This document shows, one piece after another, positions 48,389 to 58,889 of a DNA stretch of 64,000 nt (the stretch's first letter is position 1; every line of letters begins with the position of its first letter). Location of the stretch: contig NZ_JAIBHJ010000013.1 of the NCBI RefSeq assembly GCF_021278025.1, forward strand, positions 59,465-123,464. Direction: 5' to 3'. The notes under the pieces are model-generated. The model had not been told where the DNA came from. It ran no database searches and saw nothing but the letters and a program-made list of their open reading frames with translations. This DNA comes from Motilimonas sp. E26 (GTDB taxonomy: Bacteria; Pseudomonadota; Gammaproteobacteria; Enterobacterales; CBDFNC01). A program made the translations under genes and the position numbers.

Positions 48389-50307
48389 TATTGCGCTATT
48401 AGGCCTTTCACTTGATTAAATGGCACCCGCTCTAGTTGAGCGAAGCCTGCCATTTTTCGGCCTTTAATTTTGGTTAGTACAGGTGTAGCCATACCACATA
48501 AAAACCGAGCTTGAGCCTCAATACTGGCAGCATATCCCATCGCGGTTTCATAACTTTGTTGAAAAGGTGATAACCAAGTACTTAACTGCTCTGAGGAAGG
48601 CATAGGTACCGCCGCAGCTGCAGGTAATTGTGCCACTTGACCACGACATACCGAGCAATGACCGCAGCGATCAGGTGCTTGATGATCGGCAAAATAACCC
48701 GCTAACCGATGGCTTAAACATTGCTCAGACTCAAAAAAACCAATCAGCTGGCTAATACGATTAATTTCAGCCTGTTCTTTATTAATGAATAATTGGTGTA
48801 ATTCGTTGGCTAAATTAGGTTGTGAGTGTGGCGGTTGCTGTATTCGATAAACGTCGGTCATCAATTTACTTTCTAACTGAATCATGCCTTTTTCATGTAG
48901 ATAATCGAGCGCTGCAATAACACGCGTGCGTGCTTGACCATGTTGTTGCCACATTTGCTCAAGATCCGGAGTACACCAAATTTTTGCTTGAACAGACGAA
49001 CTTAAAATTTGTTGCACAAATACTTGCCGCTCGCCCTGAAAGGCTTGCACTATGGCGTTTTTATCCCATAGATACTTAAACTTATACTCGGCAAAATAAC
49101 TGTATGCGGGGCGCAGTATGCCTCGCATTTCTAAATAAACCAGTAAGGTTTTCAACGGCAGTTGACGAATGTTGGTTTGGTTAGACAAACGTGTCAACAC
49201 CACTTCCCACTCAGCAGACCCTTGGCTAATTTCATCCAGGATAGCTTGGATCGCTCGTTGATCAGGCGTGTCACCGTAAACAAAGTTTTCCAACAAAGTT
49301 AAACTGGATTTATTGGCTAGCACGACACATTGTGACGCTAAACCATCACGCCCAGCTCGGCCAATTTCTTGGCTGTAGTTTTCGATCGACTTAGGCAAAT
49401 CAAAATGAATCACACGGCGAATATCGGCTTTATCTATCCCCATTCCAAAGGCGATGGTCGCCACAATACAAGTGTAGCTACCGGCCATAAAGTCGGCTTG
49501 AATTTGCTGTCGTCTATCTGATTCCATCCCTGCATGATAAGCCTGTGCATTTATGCCCTGTCGTTGTAGTTGCGCAGCCACTTCTTCCGCGGTGTGCTGC
49601 AAAGTGACATAGACAATGCTCGGTAATAAAGGCTCAGCCGCTAACAGTTGCTGTAACTGAACCATACGCGCAGCTGGTTCCGTTGCCATCACTGCGAGAT
49701 CTAAGTTACCACGGTAAAAACCGGTCACCACTATGTGCTGGCTATTGATTGCAAATTTTGCCTGCATATCTTGAATCACCGGCTCGGTTGCGGTGGCTGT
49801 CAACAAAAGCACCTGTGGAATACTTAGCTGCTTTTGATACTGCGCCAACTTTAAATAGTCGGGTCTAAAATTGTGTCCCCACTCAGAAATACAATGAGCC
49901 TCATCGACCACCATTAACGCAATGGGCACTTGTTCAATAAAGCGCATAAATCTTTCATTTTTTAATCGCTCTACTGAAATCATCAGTATTTTGATCTGAC
50001 CGTTACGCACCCCCTGCATCACCTGCTGTACTTGCTCAAAACTTTGGCTGGAATCGATCGAGGCCGCAGCAATGCCACGCTGTTGTAAAAAGTCGAGCTG
50101 ATCTTTAATCAGTGCCAGTAAAGGAGAAATAACTAAAGTGAGGTTGGGTAACAAGGTTGCGGGTAACTGATAACAAAGAGATTTACCAGAGCCCGTTGGA
50201 AATATTGCAGCCGCTGAGTGACCTTGCATAATCGCGTTAATAACCTGGTCTTGCCCAGGCCTAAGTTGCTCGAAACCAAAATGTTGCTTCAGGGCGCTAT
50301 GTAGCAT
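48382..50307 (-). CDS. RecQ-family ATP-dependent DNA helicase
   Basis: A 641-residue 3'-5' DNA helicase (start taken at ATG 50307, MLHSALKQHFGF; upstream in-frame starts exist up to 50370). The helicase core has Walker A FPTGSGKSLCYQLP, DEAH in VVDEAHCISEWGHNFRPDY and motif VI QEIGRAGRDG. A zinc-binding region follows, with cysteines in FESEQCLSHRLAGYF and RCGHCSVCRGQ. The HRDC domain of classical RecQ is not seen, so it may be a paralogue rather than RecQ itself. Roles: fork repair and recombination. Confidence 0.9.
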   Translation of the reverse strand: MLHSALKQHFGFEQLRPGQDQVINAIMQGHSAAAIFPTGSGKSLCYQLPATLLPNLTLVISPLLALIKDQLDFLQQRGIAAASIDSSQSFEQVQQVMQGVRNGQIKILMISVERLKNERFMRFIEQVPIALMVVDEAHCISEWGHNFRPDYLKLAQYQKQLSIPQVLLLTATATEPVIQDMQAKFAINSQHIVVTGFYRGNLDLAVMATEPAARMVQLQQLLAAEPLLPSIVYVTLQHTAEEVAAQLQRQGINAQAYHAGMESDRRQQIQADFMAGSYTCIVATIAFGMGIDKADIRRVIHFDLPKSIENYSQEIGRAGRDGLASQCVVLANKSSLTLLENFVYGDTPDQRAIQAILDEISQGSAEWEVVLTRLSNQTNIRQLPLKTLLVYLEMRGILRPAYSYFAEYKFKYLWDKNAIVQAFQGERQVFVQQILSSSVQAKIWCTPDLEQMWQQHGQARTRVIAALDYLHEKGMIQLESKLMTDVYRIQQPPHSQPNLANELHQLFINKEQAEINRISQLIGFFESEQCLSHRLAGYFADHQAPDRCGHCSVCRGQVAQLPAAAAVPMPSSEQLSTWLSPFQQSYETAMGYAASIEAQARFLCGMATPVLTKIKGRKMAGFAQLERVPFNQVKGLIAQYN

Positions 50308-50463
50308 AATCATTCCAAATAGTGTTATTAACCTCAGTGTACTTGATTCCCGCTGACCTCCCAAATACATGCATATTCACTATCAGAAATTAAAGTCCAT
50401 CCTCGAACTAATACTGTTAATTAGTTAATATGAATAGGTCAAATAACGGATAAAGAACGAGCC

Positions 50464-51015
50464 ATGAGCTTAAAATATGTATTGTTAATTACCTTACAAA
50501 AAGGCGATATGACCGGGTACGAACTTGCTAAAGAGTACGATGAAAAGTCGGCAAATTTTTGGCAAGCTAGCCACCAGCAAATCTACCGTGAACTAAAAAA
50601 AATGGCTGATGAAGATCTAATCAGCTGTATTGAACAAGCCCAGCAAGGAAAACCCGATAAAAAAATTTACAGCGTCACCCCTACGGGTCAACAGGCCTTA
50701 GAGCATTGGCTAAGTAAGCCCACGTCGGAGCGCTTATTAAACTCACCTTTCTTGGCAAAATTTATGGCGGGAGAATGCGCCAATGCCAGTGCAATTTTAA
50801 GTGATTTAAAAAGATTGGTGGAAGAGCACCAGGCAACTTTAAATATGTATTTAGCGTTTCAAACCGACTTTCCAGATATGAAATACCTGAGCAAAGGCGA
50901 AAAACTTGCGTATTTAAGCCTTAAACGCGGTATCGCGATGGAACAAGCTTGGCTTGGTTGGGCCAATGATGTTATTCCAGAGATCCAAGCTTTAGCCCAG
51001 CAAGAACAAGCTTAA
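50464..51015 (+). CDS. PadR-family transcriptional regulator
   Basis: A 183-residue regulator. The N-terminal winged helix (LKYVLLITLQKGDMTGYELAKEYDEKSANFWQAS, then QIYRELKKMADEDLI) is the PadR pattern, with a C-terminal helical dimerisation part. It stands alone; a target gene is not evident. Divergent from the RecQ gene. Confidence 0.9.
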   Translation: MSLKYVLLITLQKGDMTGYELAKEYDEKSANFWQASHQQIYRELKKMADEDLISCIEQAQQGKPDKKIYSVTPTGQQALEHWLSKPTSERLLNSPFLAKFMAGECANASAILSDLKRLVEEHQATLNMYLAFQTDFPDMKYLSKGEKLAYLSLKRGIAMEQAWLGWANDVIPEIQALAQQEQA

Positions 51016-51262
51016 TCACCGCAACCCCAATCAACCTAAGGTGTTCAATTTCAGCAAAGGTATAGGCCAGGTATTGACGACGGCTAGCTAATGGCTTTGC
51101 ATTAATCCGTGTATTACACGCGCTCTGGAGCATGTACCTTCAAGTTAATTGGGTATACTCCCTTACCATCACCTAATATTAACGATTGCAGAACCAACTA
51201 GAGCTATAGGCTCTGGCGGAGTATGATGTAGGGCTCGTTTGATGGGTTACAGGATAGAAGCC

Positions 51263-52060
51263 ATGACCAATATATTTAGCTTTTCTTTTTTCAAAACCAG
51301 CCTGCTTTGTGCAAGTCTGGCACTTGCTGGCTGCTCCACCTCGCCCACAGGCCGTGGCCAAGTGATTATGTTTTCTGACACAGAGATGACACAGCTCGGA
51401 ACGCAATCATTTGAGGAAATGAAAAAACAAGAAAAGATCAGTCTAGATAAAAAGACTAACCAATACGTAGCCTGTGTCACCAATGCCATTACTAAACAAT
51501 TGCCACCTCAAAATAGCTTTCAGCATTGGGAAGTAGTGGTGTTTGACAGCAAACAAGTGAACGCTTTTGCCCTGCCAGGTGGAAAGATTGGCGTCTATAC
51601 TGGCTTACTAAAAGTTGCCGAAAATCAAGATCAACTAGCAACGGTGATCGGACATGAAATTGCTCATGTATTAGCTAACCACAGTAATGAACGCCTATCT
51701 CAAAGCCAAATCACTAACCTTGGCTTACAACTATCCAGCGCCGCTTTAAGTGGTAGCGAATATCATAGTATGGCAATGGCTGGGCTAGGCTTAGGCGCGC
51801 AAGTCGGCATTTTGTTACCTTATGGCCGTACACAAGAATCAGAGTCGGATATTTTAGGCTTAGAGTTAATGGCAAAAGCCGGTTTTAACCCGAATGAAAG
51901 TATTAAGTTATGGCAAAATATGGCTAAAGCTGCAGACGGCGCGCAACCACCAGAGTTACTTTCAACTCACCCATCTCATAGCACTCGAATTAAAGACCTA
52001 CAAAATAAAATAAACAAATTGCCTAAATATCAAACAAATAAGCCAAACTGTAAGGCTTAG
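51263..52060 (+). CDS. M48-family lipoprotein metalloprotease
   Basis: A 265-residue periplasmic/outer-membrane protease of the LoiP/YggG kind. The start at 51263 gives a lipoprotein signal ending in LALAGCS, so it is lipid-anchored. The zinc site is HEIAH with the third ligand Glu in QESESDILGLELM. It probably degrades misfolded outer-membrane proteins. It precedes the SNF2 gene by 106 bases on the same strand. Confidence 0.92.
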   Translation: MTNIFSFSFFKTSLLCASLALAGCSTSPTGRGQVIMFSDTEMTQLGTQSFEEMKKQEKISLDKKTNQYVACVTNAITKQLPPQNSFQHWEVVVFDSKQVNAFALPGGKIGVYTGLLKVAENQDQLATVIGHEIAHVLANHSNERLSQSQITNLGLQLSSAALSGSEYHSMAMAGLGLGAQVGILLPYGRTQESESDILGLELMAKAGFNPNESIKLWQNMAKAADGAQPPELLSTHPSHSTRIKDLQNKINKLPKYQTNKPNCKA

Positions 52061-52166
52061 AGTTGAGGGTGGCAGCAGTTAATCATGACTTTTGCCACCC
52101 TCATCAAGATACATTTCCCACCCGAGAGCCAAAAAGCGATATAATCGGGCCCATTTCCTGCGATAA

Positions 52167-55100
52167 ATGAAAGTGATGCTCAGTACCATGTTGGATTATT
52201 CGGAAAAAGATATACGTAACAGCTTCGGCGGCCCTACCTTTGATCGAGGGCTTAAAGTATTCACAGAAGGCATGGTACAAAAATGCAAATACAGCCCTGA
52301 GCTAGACAAGCTTATTGGTAGCCTAACAGGTAGCGATAAAGAAACCAGCTACAGCACCAATGTAGAAGTAAAAGCCAGTAACCAGCCCGGAAAATTGATC
52401 ATCCGTAGCCAATGCTCTTGCCCTGTTGGTTGGAACTGTAAGCATGCGGTTGCACTATTACTCGCTTATCAAAAACAACTCGAGCCTGCCGATCCTTACC
52501 AATTATGGTTTAGCCAACTGCCTCAGCACTTACAACAAAGCCAAGCCAGCAGCCCAAATGCAACGGCAAAAGAAAAGGCAATTTATTGTTTATCAAACAA
52601 TAAAGATGGAATGATTCAAGTAGAAGTTGGCGCAGCAAAAACCCTTAAAGATGGCAGTTTTGGCGCATTCAGTAGTAAACGATTAGAAGAGTTAGTGAAT
52701 GATTACTCTTGGTCTGACTCGTGGTTAACTGACTTCGATAAAAACTTAGTGCGGCTGTTACTGCTCAAAGAAACGGATAAGTACAATCTAAAAAGCACGG
52801 TAATTATCACCGAAAATGACGAGTTAGCCTTAAAGCGCATGCTCAAGTCCGGGCGTTGTTTTTGGGAAAGCACAGCCTCGCCATTACTATTAGGCAACAG
52901 TGCCAAGCTGACTTTAAGCTGGAATAAACAAGATCAGCATCAACTCAGCATCGAGCTAGAGGGTATTGATGAGCAATGGCAGCTTCTACCTACGCCTAGC
53001 CCTTGGTATTTAATTCCTAGTTCGCTGGTGGCAGGCCCCATTGAAACAGAACTAGAAGGCAGTTTCTTACAGGCATTACAAGCATTACCACCATTAGGTG
53101 AGCAACAAGCAACCCACTTCACTCAAGAGCTGTTAATCAACTTTACTGAAGACGCGATCCCAGCACCGATTCAATTACCGAAAGTTGAAGTTGATGCTCC
53201 CCTCGTACCAATGTTAACGGTAAAGAAAGGCAGCTTAGAAAATGGCCAAGCCGCGCTTATTGCTGAATTCTGGTTCGCCTATGGCGAAGTTCGTCTTTGC
53301 CCAAATGTGATCCACCTTGAGCGCCAAACACGCTTTACCATTCATGGCAACAGTTATCACATTAAACGGGAACTAGAGCAAGAACAGCAAGCTTGGCAAC
53401 AATATCAACGTTTACAATTAAAACCCGCTAATGAACACCTGCTGCAAGGTCGTTTAGACAAGCAAGTACTACAAGGTTTTCTATACAGTAACAGCAAAAT
53501 TAGCCAAGAAGAACTTTGGCTAGGTTTTAATCTGTTACATGGTGAGCGCCTTAAACAGCAAGGCTGGCAGGTTGAGTTTGATAAAAGTATCGACTTAACT
53601 GCACAGCAAGTTCAAGGCATGAACATTGAAATAGAAGAAAATAGTCAATGGTTTGATGTCGGCTTAACCATCGAAGTAGAAGGCCGTAGTTTACCTTTAC
53701 TACCAATGTTACTGGAGTGGATCCAACGCCATACTGATTGGAAGTCGCAAAAAGGCGATCTAATTTTACCGCAAAAAAATGGCGCCATGCTGACCATTAA
53801 GCGTAGCTCTATTGAGCCAATTCTGGCTATTTTGGAAGAGCTCACCAATCAAGATAACTTAACCTTACGCTTACCTAACACCCACGCAGGGCTATTAGCA
53901 CAACTACCAGATATTAATAATTGGGTAGGCGGTGAACATGTGAAAAAACTGGCGCAAAAGCTCGCTAATTTTTCCGGTATTCAAGCTATCCCACCTTCAC
54001 CTAATTTAAAAGCTGAGCTTCGTAGCTACCAACAGGACGGCCTAAACTGGCTTAACTTCTTATTTGATTACGGCTTTGGCGGTATCCTAGCGGATGACAT
54101 GGGTCTAGGTAAAACAGTGCAAGCACTAGCCTATCTGCAGCACCGCAAAGACATAGGTAAACTCACTAAACCAGCTTTAGTTATTTGTCCTACCAGCTTA
54201 GTGGGTAACTGGGAAGCAGAAGCGAAAAAATTTACGCCGGATCTAACCACACTAAAACTGCACGGGCCAGAGCGTAAACAACTATTTAGCGAAATAAACA
54301 ATCACGACATCATCATCTCCACTTATCCACTAATGGTACGAGACAGTGAAGAGTTAGACCAATTTGAGTTCAGTGAATTGATCTTAGATGAAGCGCAAGT
54401 GATCAAAAACCCAACCGCAAAAATGACACAAACGGTGAAAAAACTTAATTCAGATCACCGTTTATGTTTAACCGGTACACCGATGGAGAATCACCTTGGT
54501 GAACTATGGTCTATATATGATTTCCTGATGCCCGGGTTTTTAGGTGGCCTAAGCGCCTTTAATAAGCACTACCGTACGCCAATAGAAAAAGAAGGCGATT
54601 TCCAAACCAAACAATGGCTGAAACAAAAAGTATCGCCATTTCTCTTGCGTCGCACTAAAGATCAAGTAGCGAAAGAGCTACCACCGAAGACAGAAATCAC
54701 CCATCTCATTGAAATGCCGCCAGAGCAACGTACTTTATACGAAAGTATTCGCGTTACCATGGAGTCTCGCGTGCAAGGCTTATTGGCGAGCAAGGGCATG
54801 GCACGCAGTCGTATTGAATTTTTAGATGCCCTGCTAAAAATGCGTCAGGCTTGTTGTGACCCGAAATTGGTTAAATTAGAAGAAGCACAAAAAATTAACC
54901 AATCAGCAAAATTAGACTTCTTAATGGATATAGTGCCAGAAATGCTTGAAGAAGGTCGCCGCATTTTGATTTTCTCGCAATTTGCACAAATGCTGGCGCT
55001 CATTGAAAATAAGTTTAAAGATGCCAACATTCCTTACGCTAAACTAACTGGACAAACGCAAAAACGTTCAGACGTAATAAACTCATTCCAAAATGGCGAT

Positions 55101-55415
55101 GTACCGGTATTTTTAATCTCACTAAAAGCTGGCGGCGTTGGTTTAAACTTAACCGCAGCGGATACCGTTATTCATTACGATCCGTGGTGGAATCCAGCCG
55201 CAGAAAATCAAGCAACAGACCGAGCTTATCGTATCGGTCAAGACAAGCCGGTGTTTGTTTATAAACTAATTTGTGAAAAAACAGTTGAAGAGCGAGTGCT
55301 ACAATTGCAACAACAGAAACAACAACTTGCAGATGCAGTATACGGAGATAAAGAGGCTGAACATCAAGTGCTGACCGATAGTGATCAGTTACTTAAGCTA
55401 TTTGAATCGATGTAA
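52167..55415 (+). CDS. SWIM zinc finger SNF2-type helicase
   Basis: A 1,082-residue protein. Residues about 70-100 hold a SWIM zinc finger (CSCPVGWNCKHAVALLLAY). The SNF2 ATPase is in the C-terminal 450 residues: Walker A ADDMGLGKTVQALAYL, DEAQ box LILDEAQVIKN and motif VI ATDRAYRIGQ. These bacterial relatives of chromatin remodellers remodel nucleoprotein; a transcription-recycling role is possible but not shown here. The start could be ATG 52167 or a later in-frame one. Confidence 0.9.
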   Translation: MKVMLSTMLDYSEKDIRNSFGGPTFDRGLKVFTEGMVQKCKYSPELDKLIGSLTGSDKETSYSTNVEVKASNQPGKLIIRSQCSCPVGWNCKHAVALLLAYQKQLEPADPYQLWFSQLPQHLQQSQASSPNATAKEKAIYCLSNNKDGMIQVEVGAAKTLKDGSFGAFSSKRLEELVNDYSWSDSWLTDFDKNLVRLLLLKETDKYNLKSTVIITENDELALKRMLKSGRCFWESTASPLLLGNSAKLTLSWNKQDQHQLSIELEGIDEQWQLLPTPSPWYLIPSSLVAGPIETELEGSFLQALQALPPLGEQQATHFTQELLINFTEDAIPAPIQLPKVEVDAPLVPMLTVKKGSLENGQAALIAEFWFAYGEVRLCPNVIHLERQTRFTIHGNSYHIKRELEQEQQAWQQYQRLQLKPANEHLLQGRLDKQVLQGFLYSNSKISQEELWLGFNLLHGERLKQQGWQVEFDKSIDLTAQQVQGMNIEIEENSQWFDVGLTIEVEGRSLPLLPMLLEWIQRHTDWKSQKGDLILPQKNGAMLTIKRSSIEPILAILEELTNQDNLTLRLPNTHAGLLAQLPDINNWVGGEHVKKLAQKLANFSGIQAIPPSPNLKAELRSYQQDGLNWLNFLFDYGFGGILADDMGLGKTVQALAYLQHRKDIGKLTKPALVICPTSLVGNWEAEAKKFTPDLTTLKLHGPERKQLFSEINNHDIIISTYPLMVRDSEELDQFEFSELILDEAQVIKNPTAKMTQTVKKLNSDHRLCLTGTPMENHLGELWSIYDFLMPGFLGGLSAFNKHYRTPIEKEGDFQTKQWLKQKVSPFLLRRTKDQVAKELPPKTEITHLIEMPPEQRTLYESIRVTMESRVQGLLASKGMARSRIEFLDALLKMRQACCDPKLVKLEEAQKINQSAKLDFLMDIVPEMLEEGRRILIFSQFAQMLALIENKFKDANIPYAKLTGQTQKRSDVINSFQNGDVPVFLISLKAGGVGLNLTAADTVIHYDPWWNPAAENQATDRAYRIGQDKPVFVYKLICEKTVEERVLQLQQQKQQLADAVYGDKEAEHQVLTDSDQLLKLFESM

Positions 55416-55430
55416 CCATCTAGCACATAG

Positions 55431-55458
55431 ATAAGCGTATTGTTGCCAATACGCTTAT
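55431..55458 (+). terminator. 12-bp perfect hairpin after the SNF2 gene
   Basis: Arms ataagcgtattg / caatacgcttat with loop ttgc. No T-tract follows, so it is a possible terminator or processing site. Confidence 0.6.
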
Positions 55459-55484
55459 CGGCTCAAACCTAATAAGGTGGAAAA

Positions 55485-56090
55485 ATGGATTTCACGAAAA
55501 TTAAAGGGGTTATTTTTGATTTAGATGGCACCCTAGTGGATTCGAAGCTCGACTTTGACTTACTCAGAGCTGAGCTTAACTTTCCTGAGCAGTCGCCACT
55601 CCTCGAACATCTCGCCACCTTAACCTGCCACCAGCAAATATCCCATGCCGAGCAATGTATTTATGATCATGAAATGGTCGGCGCCCATGCTGCTGAAGCG
55701 ATCGAAGGCGTAGCAGAGCTACTGCTCACCTTGCGGCAATTAGGTATCCCCACCGCCGTGCTCACGCGTAATATGCGCGATGCCAGCCTTTATGTACTGG
55801 AAAAATTCAAGCTGGACATTCCGCTTGTGTTAACACGGGAGGATTGTCGAGCTAAACCTGATCCAGAAGGCATATTGAAAATTGCCCAGCAATGGCAGCT
55901 TTCACCACAAGAAATTGTTTATATTGGTGATTTTTGGTTTGATATAGAAGTAGCTAAAAATGCCAACACTTGGTCGTGCTTGTATGATCCTGAGCTAAGT
56001 AAAGAATACCGCCATCATGCCGACTGGGTATATCAGCACGTTACAGAATTAACCCAAGCATTTCGTCAGTCGCATTTAGTGAATAGCTAA
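55485..56090 (+). CDS. HAD-superfamily phosphatase
   Basis: A 201-residue hydrolase of the phosphoglycolate/beta-phosphoglucomutase-like branch. The nucleophile motif is FDLDGTLVDSKLDF, the Ser/Thr motif lies in TAVLTRN, the Lys in CRAKPDPEG and the acidic motif in VYIGDFWFDIEVAKNA. A helical cap domain lies between residues 20 and 80. Substrate unknown. Good AAGGTGG ribosome binding site. Confidence 0.9.
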   Translation: MDFTKIKGVIFDLDGTLVDSKLDFDLLRAELNFPEQSPLLEHLATLTCHQQISHAEQCIYDHEMVGAHAAEAIEGVAELLLTLRQLGIPTAVLTRNMRDASLYVLEKFKLDIPLVLTREDCRAKPDPEGILKIAQQWQLSPQEIVYIGDFWFDIEVAKNANTWSCLYDPELSKEYRHHADWVYQHVTELTQAFRQSHLVNS

Positions 56091-56209
56091 AAATACTGTT
56101 TAAGCTTAACGCAGCTAAATAAAGTATGTTTTACGGCAAAATTTCGTTTTCAGGGACGAAAACGCAAAGCTTATAAGGACATATTCACAGCGTTTTTGCA
56201 GGAAAATAT

Positions 56210-56243
56210 ACGATGTCCGCTTATCCAAGATTCGGGTTAGTTA
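56210..56243. repeat. Degenerate intergenic repeat, copy C
   Basis: The core ttatccaagattcgggttag; the similarity to copy A extends to the left through 56140. Confidence 0.45.
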
Positions 56244-56256
56244 GCGCCGTGCAGAA

Positions 56257-57051
56257 CTAAGGCAGCAACTTACGCCACCAAACACTGGCTTTCAAGATGC
56301 TTTTCTGAAGTTGTTCGCCAGCAGCCGTCGGTTTAAATTGTAATGATTTTTTATTGTAAGCGAGGGCCTTTTTATATTCGCCTAACTCAAAATAAACTTC
56401 GCTCATATGATGATAAAGCGCGGCATCACTAGAGCTAGCAGATATTAACTGCTCGTAAAAACCGGCTGCTTGTTGCCAAAGCTTTTGCTGTTGGGCTATA
56501 AGCCCCATTTGCCAGATCACTTGCTCCCAACGTCGAGAACTATGGGCACATTCTTCAGCGCGTTTACCCCAAATAGCCACTTGTGCCAAATCTCCCATCG
56601 CAGCCCAATAATTAAGTGCGCTACGGCATGCCCAATAATCTTCAGGATTAACTTTAATCAGCTCTTTCAGCTTACTTGAGGCGAGTTCCATTTGCTCACC
56701 GCGCACCAGAAAATCAATTTCTATGGCACGAACGGCTGGAATACTATCATTAACCAATTTAGCAGCTTCAATCCAGTGAGATATCGCAGCAGCGACTTCT
56801 TCACTCATACTTTTTTCAGCTTTGCTTGCTGCCAGTAATACCGCCGCGGCACCCGCTTGACCATAGCAGCCATTAGGCATCACAATAAATTGATTCATTG
56901 CGCGATATAAGGTTTCAGGATCGCTGCGATAACCATCCAGTAAATCCAAACTAGCTTGAAAGTCTCTATTCAGAACTTGGGTCCAAGTCTGCGTCGTCGG
57001 CCAATCGGCATTTTGCGCAATGCGCTCTAATATTACAAAAGTGGAATCCAT
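56257..57051 (-). CDS. TPR-repeat protein, unknown function
   Basis: A 264-residue helical protein. The last third has tetratricopeptide repeats (AALYHHMSEVYFELGEYKKALAYNKKSLQFKP). The N-terminal part is also helical, with an IEAAKLVNDSIPAVRAIEIDFLVRGEQ segment. No signal peptide. Function unknown; likely a protein-protein adaptor. Confidence 0.8.
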   Translation of the reverse strand: MDSTFVILERIAQNADWPTTQTWTQVLNRDFQASLDLLDGYRSDPETLYRAMNQFIVMPNGCYGQAGAAAVLLAASKAEKSMSEEVAAAISHWIEAAKLVNDSIPAVRAIEIDFLVRGEQMELASSKLKELIKVNPEDYWACRSALNYWAAMGDLAQVAIWGKRAEECAHSSRRWEQVIWQMGLIAQQQKLWQQAAGFYEQLISASSSDAALYHHMSEVYFELGEYKKALAYNKKSLQFKPTAAGEQLQKSILKASVWWRKLLP

Positions 57052-57429
57052 CCTAACGACGCTCCTAGTATGAATGTAGTCCTCGCTTCCTTAGCAAATA
57101 GCCAAGGATAACTTTCACTATACGCGCAAGTTTCACTGCGGCTAGAGTAAGTATAAGGAATAAATAATAAAGTCATGTTGGCTAGTTAAAATTTTTATTG
57201 CCAAATAAAGATGAGAGAGCATCTAAAAAATTACCAGCGGGATTTTAGCTCAAACCAGCGCATATTCCAATTTGCAAGTACAACTATGTACTTTAACATT
57301 TAAGCGCTTTATTTAAGTACTTTGTGGCAGCGATGAAACTCAACCAAGACTAGTGCGACAGATCCCGCCCCTTAAGACTAGATGAATCTAAGAGAAAAGT
57401 AAGCTTAGTAGTTGTTTATGTTTTAAAAC

Positions 57430-57455
57430 GAAAAAAAGCCCTGTACGGGCTTCAA
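57430..57455 (-). terminator. Terminator of tmaR
   Basis: On the minus strand aagccc / gggctt stem-loop followed by seven T, directly downstream of the tmaR stop. Confidence 0.85.
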
Positions 57456-57476
57456 ATAGGGTGTCAGCAATAACAA

Positions 57477-57788
57477 TTATTTTTTCGCGTTTTGCGTTAA
57501 ACCACGAGAGAATTCTTGGATTTTCTTATTGATATCGCGACGCTCTTTGGACAATTCCGCCCCTTTGATAATATGGTCATCAACACGGTCTTCATAATCC
57601 GCTTTCATATTTTCAACAATGGCAACAATTTCAGCTTGAGTCATATCACTGCGGATATAATCGAGAAGATTATCCAACAAATCAACACGCTTACGGTTAT
57701 CGCGAACCTTGCTCTCATTATCAATAATTTCACGCTTTAACTTGTTTTTGCGACGTGCATTTTTTACCAATTCTAATACGTTACTCAT
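57477..57788 (-). CDS. tmaR: Pole-localizer protein TmaR
   Basis: A 103-residue coiled-coil protein of the DUF496/YeeX family. It matches E. coli TmaR in [60 protein letters not shown]. In E. coli TmaR clusters at the cell pole and controls enzyme I of the sugar phosphotransferase system. Single gene with its own terminator. Confidence 0.93.
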   Translation of the reverse strand: MSNVLELVKNARRKNKLKREIIDNESKVRDNRKRVDLLDNLLDYIRSDMTQAEIVAIVENMKADYEDRVDDHIIKGAELSKERRDINKKIQEFSRGLTQNAKK

Positions 57789-58049
57789 TTTTTACCTCAT
57801 CAAACTGAAAACGGCTAACCAACACCTAAGTACATTACGGGAAGATTTGCGCCAGCTATTAAACCACAGTTAGCCTAAACTCATATAGTGACCAAATCAA
57901 TATTTAGCGGTTTCAATCTGGTTCATCTTCTTGACTCAAAGCTGCAGCTTAGGCATGTGGCTACAGAGCAGAAGCCTGAATATCCCACTTTCGTAAGCCT
58001 TATCCATATTCGACCATTTATTCGCTCAACCTCACATCCTATATAATAT

Positions 58050-58195
58050 TAATCAAATGTCTTGGTTTTCCTATATAGCTATTAATTATACATCCACTAG
58101 ACTTAATTCATCTAAGTGATGAGTTTAAACTTAACTGATTGCTGTGAGTTCAAGTACTACTTCCTTTTTAGCCGGCCTCCCAGCCGGCTTTTTTT
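58050..58195 (+). ncRNA. Candidate small RNA ending in a strong terminator
   Basis: No homologue recognised. The case rests on a TATATAATATT box near 58040, an inner hairpin (cttaattcatctaag) and an excellent terminator at the end, with no gene upstream on this strand to need it. The 5' end is a guess. Confidence 0.35.
58170..58195 (+). terminator. Orphan Rho-independent terminator
   Basis: Stem agccggc / gccggct with loop ctccca, then seven T. No gene ends within 2 kb upstream on the plus strand, so it terminates something not annotated. Confidence 0.85.
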
Positions 58196-58265
58196 GTGCC
58201 ATTTTTAGCTTTAACATAAGCAAAATCAGCCCGATTTGTAGACTATCTAGTTGCAAAGCAGTAAA

Positions 58266-58302
58266 GCATGCAACTTCGCAAATCCAAAATTCGGCTTAAC
58301 TA
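58266..58302. repeat. Degenerate intergenic repeat, copy D
   Basis: The core atgcaacttcgcaaatccaaaattcggctt is closest to copy B. Confidence 0.4.
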
Positions 58303-58889
58303 AATTTGCTTATAAACGGAAAATCCATTGTCGCCCGTTAGGCCAAATACGAGCAGCAAGCAAGCCAAAGGCTACAACTATTTTTTTACCCAGCAACAAA
58401 AATCCTTAGTAACAGAGTAAGGCAGCATAAGCGAGGTAAAAAAATAGGGAGAGCAGACAAACTGATGGCCCATTAGCTGGTGAGGCTCCCACTGAGTGCG
58501 TAACACGCCAACCAAAATCAACTTGCCTGCTCAAAATGATTAACTCAGATAATTAGTTTTTATCGAATTTAAAAATTAAGTTTCAGATTAAATGATAAAA
58601 CAGACCAATCACACATAATAAAAAACGATAAAATCAATAATATGAATTAAAGAATCATATAAATCTATAAAAACATTCTAAAAACACTAATCAATTATTA
58701 AAAATCAACCATAAAATCTATCAAAACAAGTTATTAAGCATTTCCCTCTAAAGATATAAGGATATGATATATATGACAAAAACAATCAAAGCAACAAGCT
58801 ATGCTTCGTGAGTAGATCACCTATTCTACTCATTATATTTGTTCGAAACTAGTTTTCTAGAAAGCTAGTTATATATAAAGGTGACTAAT

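Larger units (their letters stand above)
57789..58889. other. 1.1-kb AT-rich intergenic stretch
   Basis: No protein gene seen. It holds an orphan strong terminator (58170-58195) preceded by a TATAAT-like box near 58040, suggesting a small RNA of about 140 bases, and a degenerate repeat copy (58266-58302). The region 58560-58870 is very AT-rich with no visible feature besides the MarR promoter. Confidence 0.6.

Noticed and set aside
58470..58500. Resemblance to a 16S rRNA fragment (ttagctggtgaggctc)
   Set aside because: Too short and without the neighbouring conserved blocks; chance similarity.
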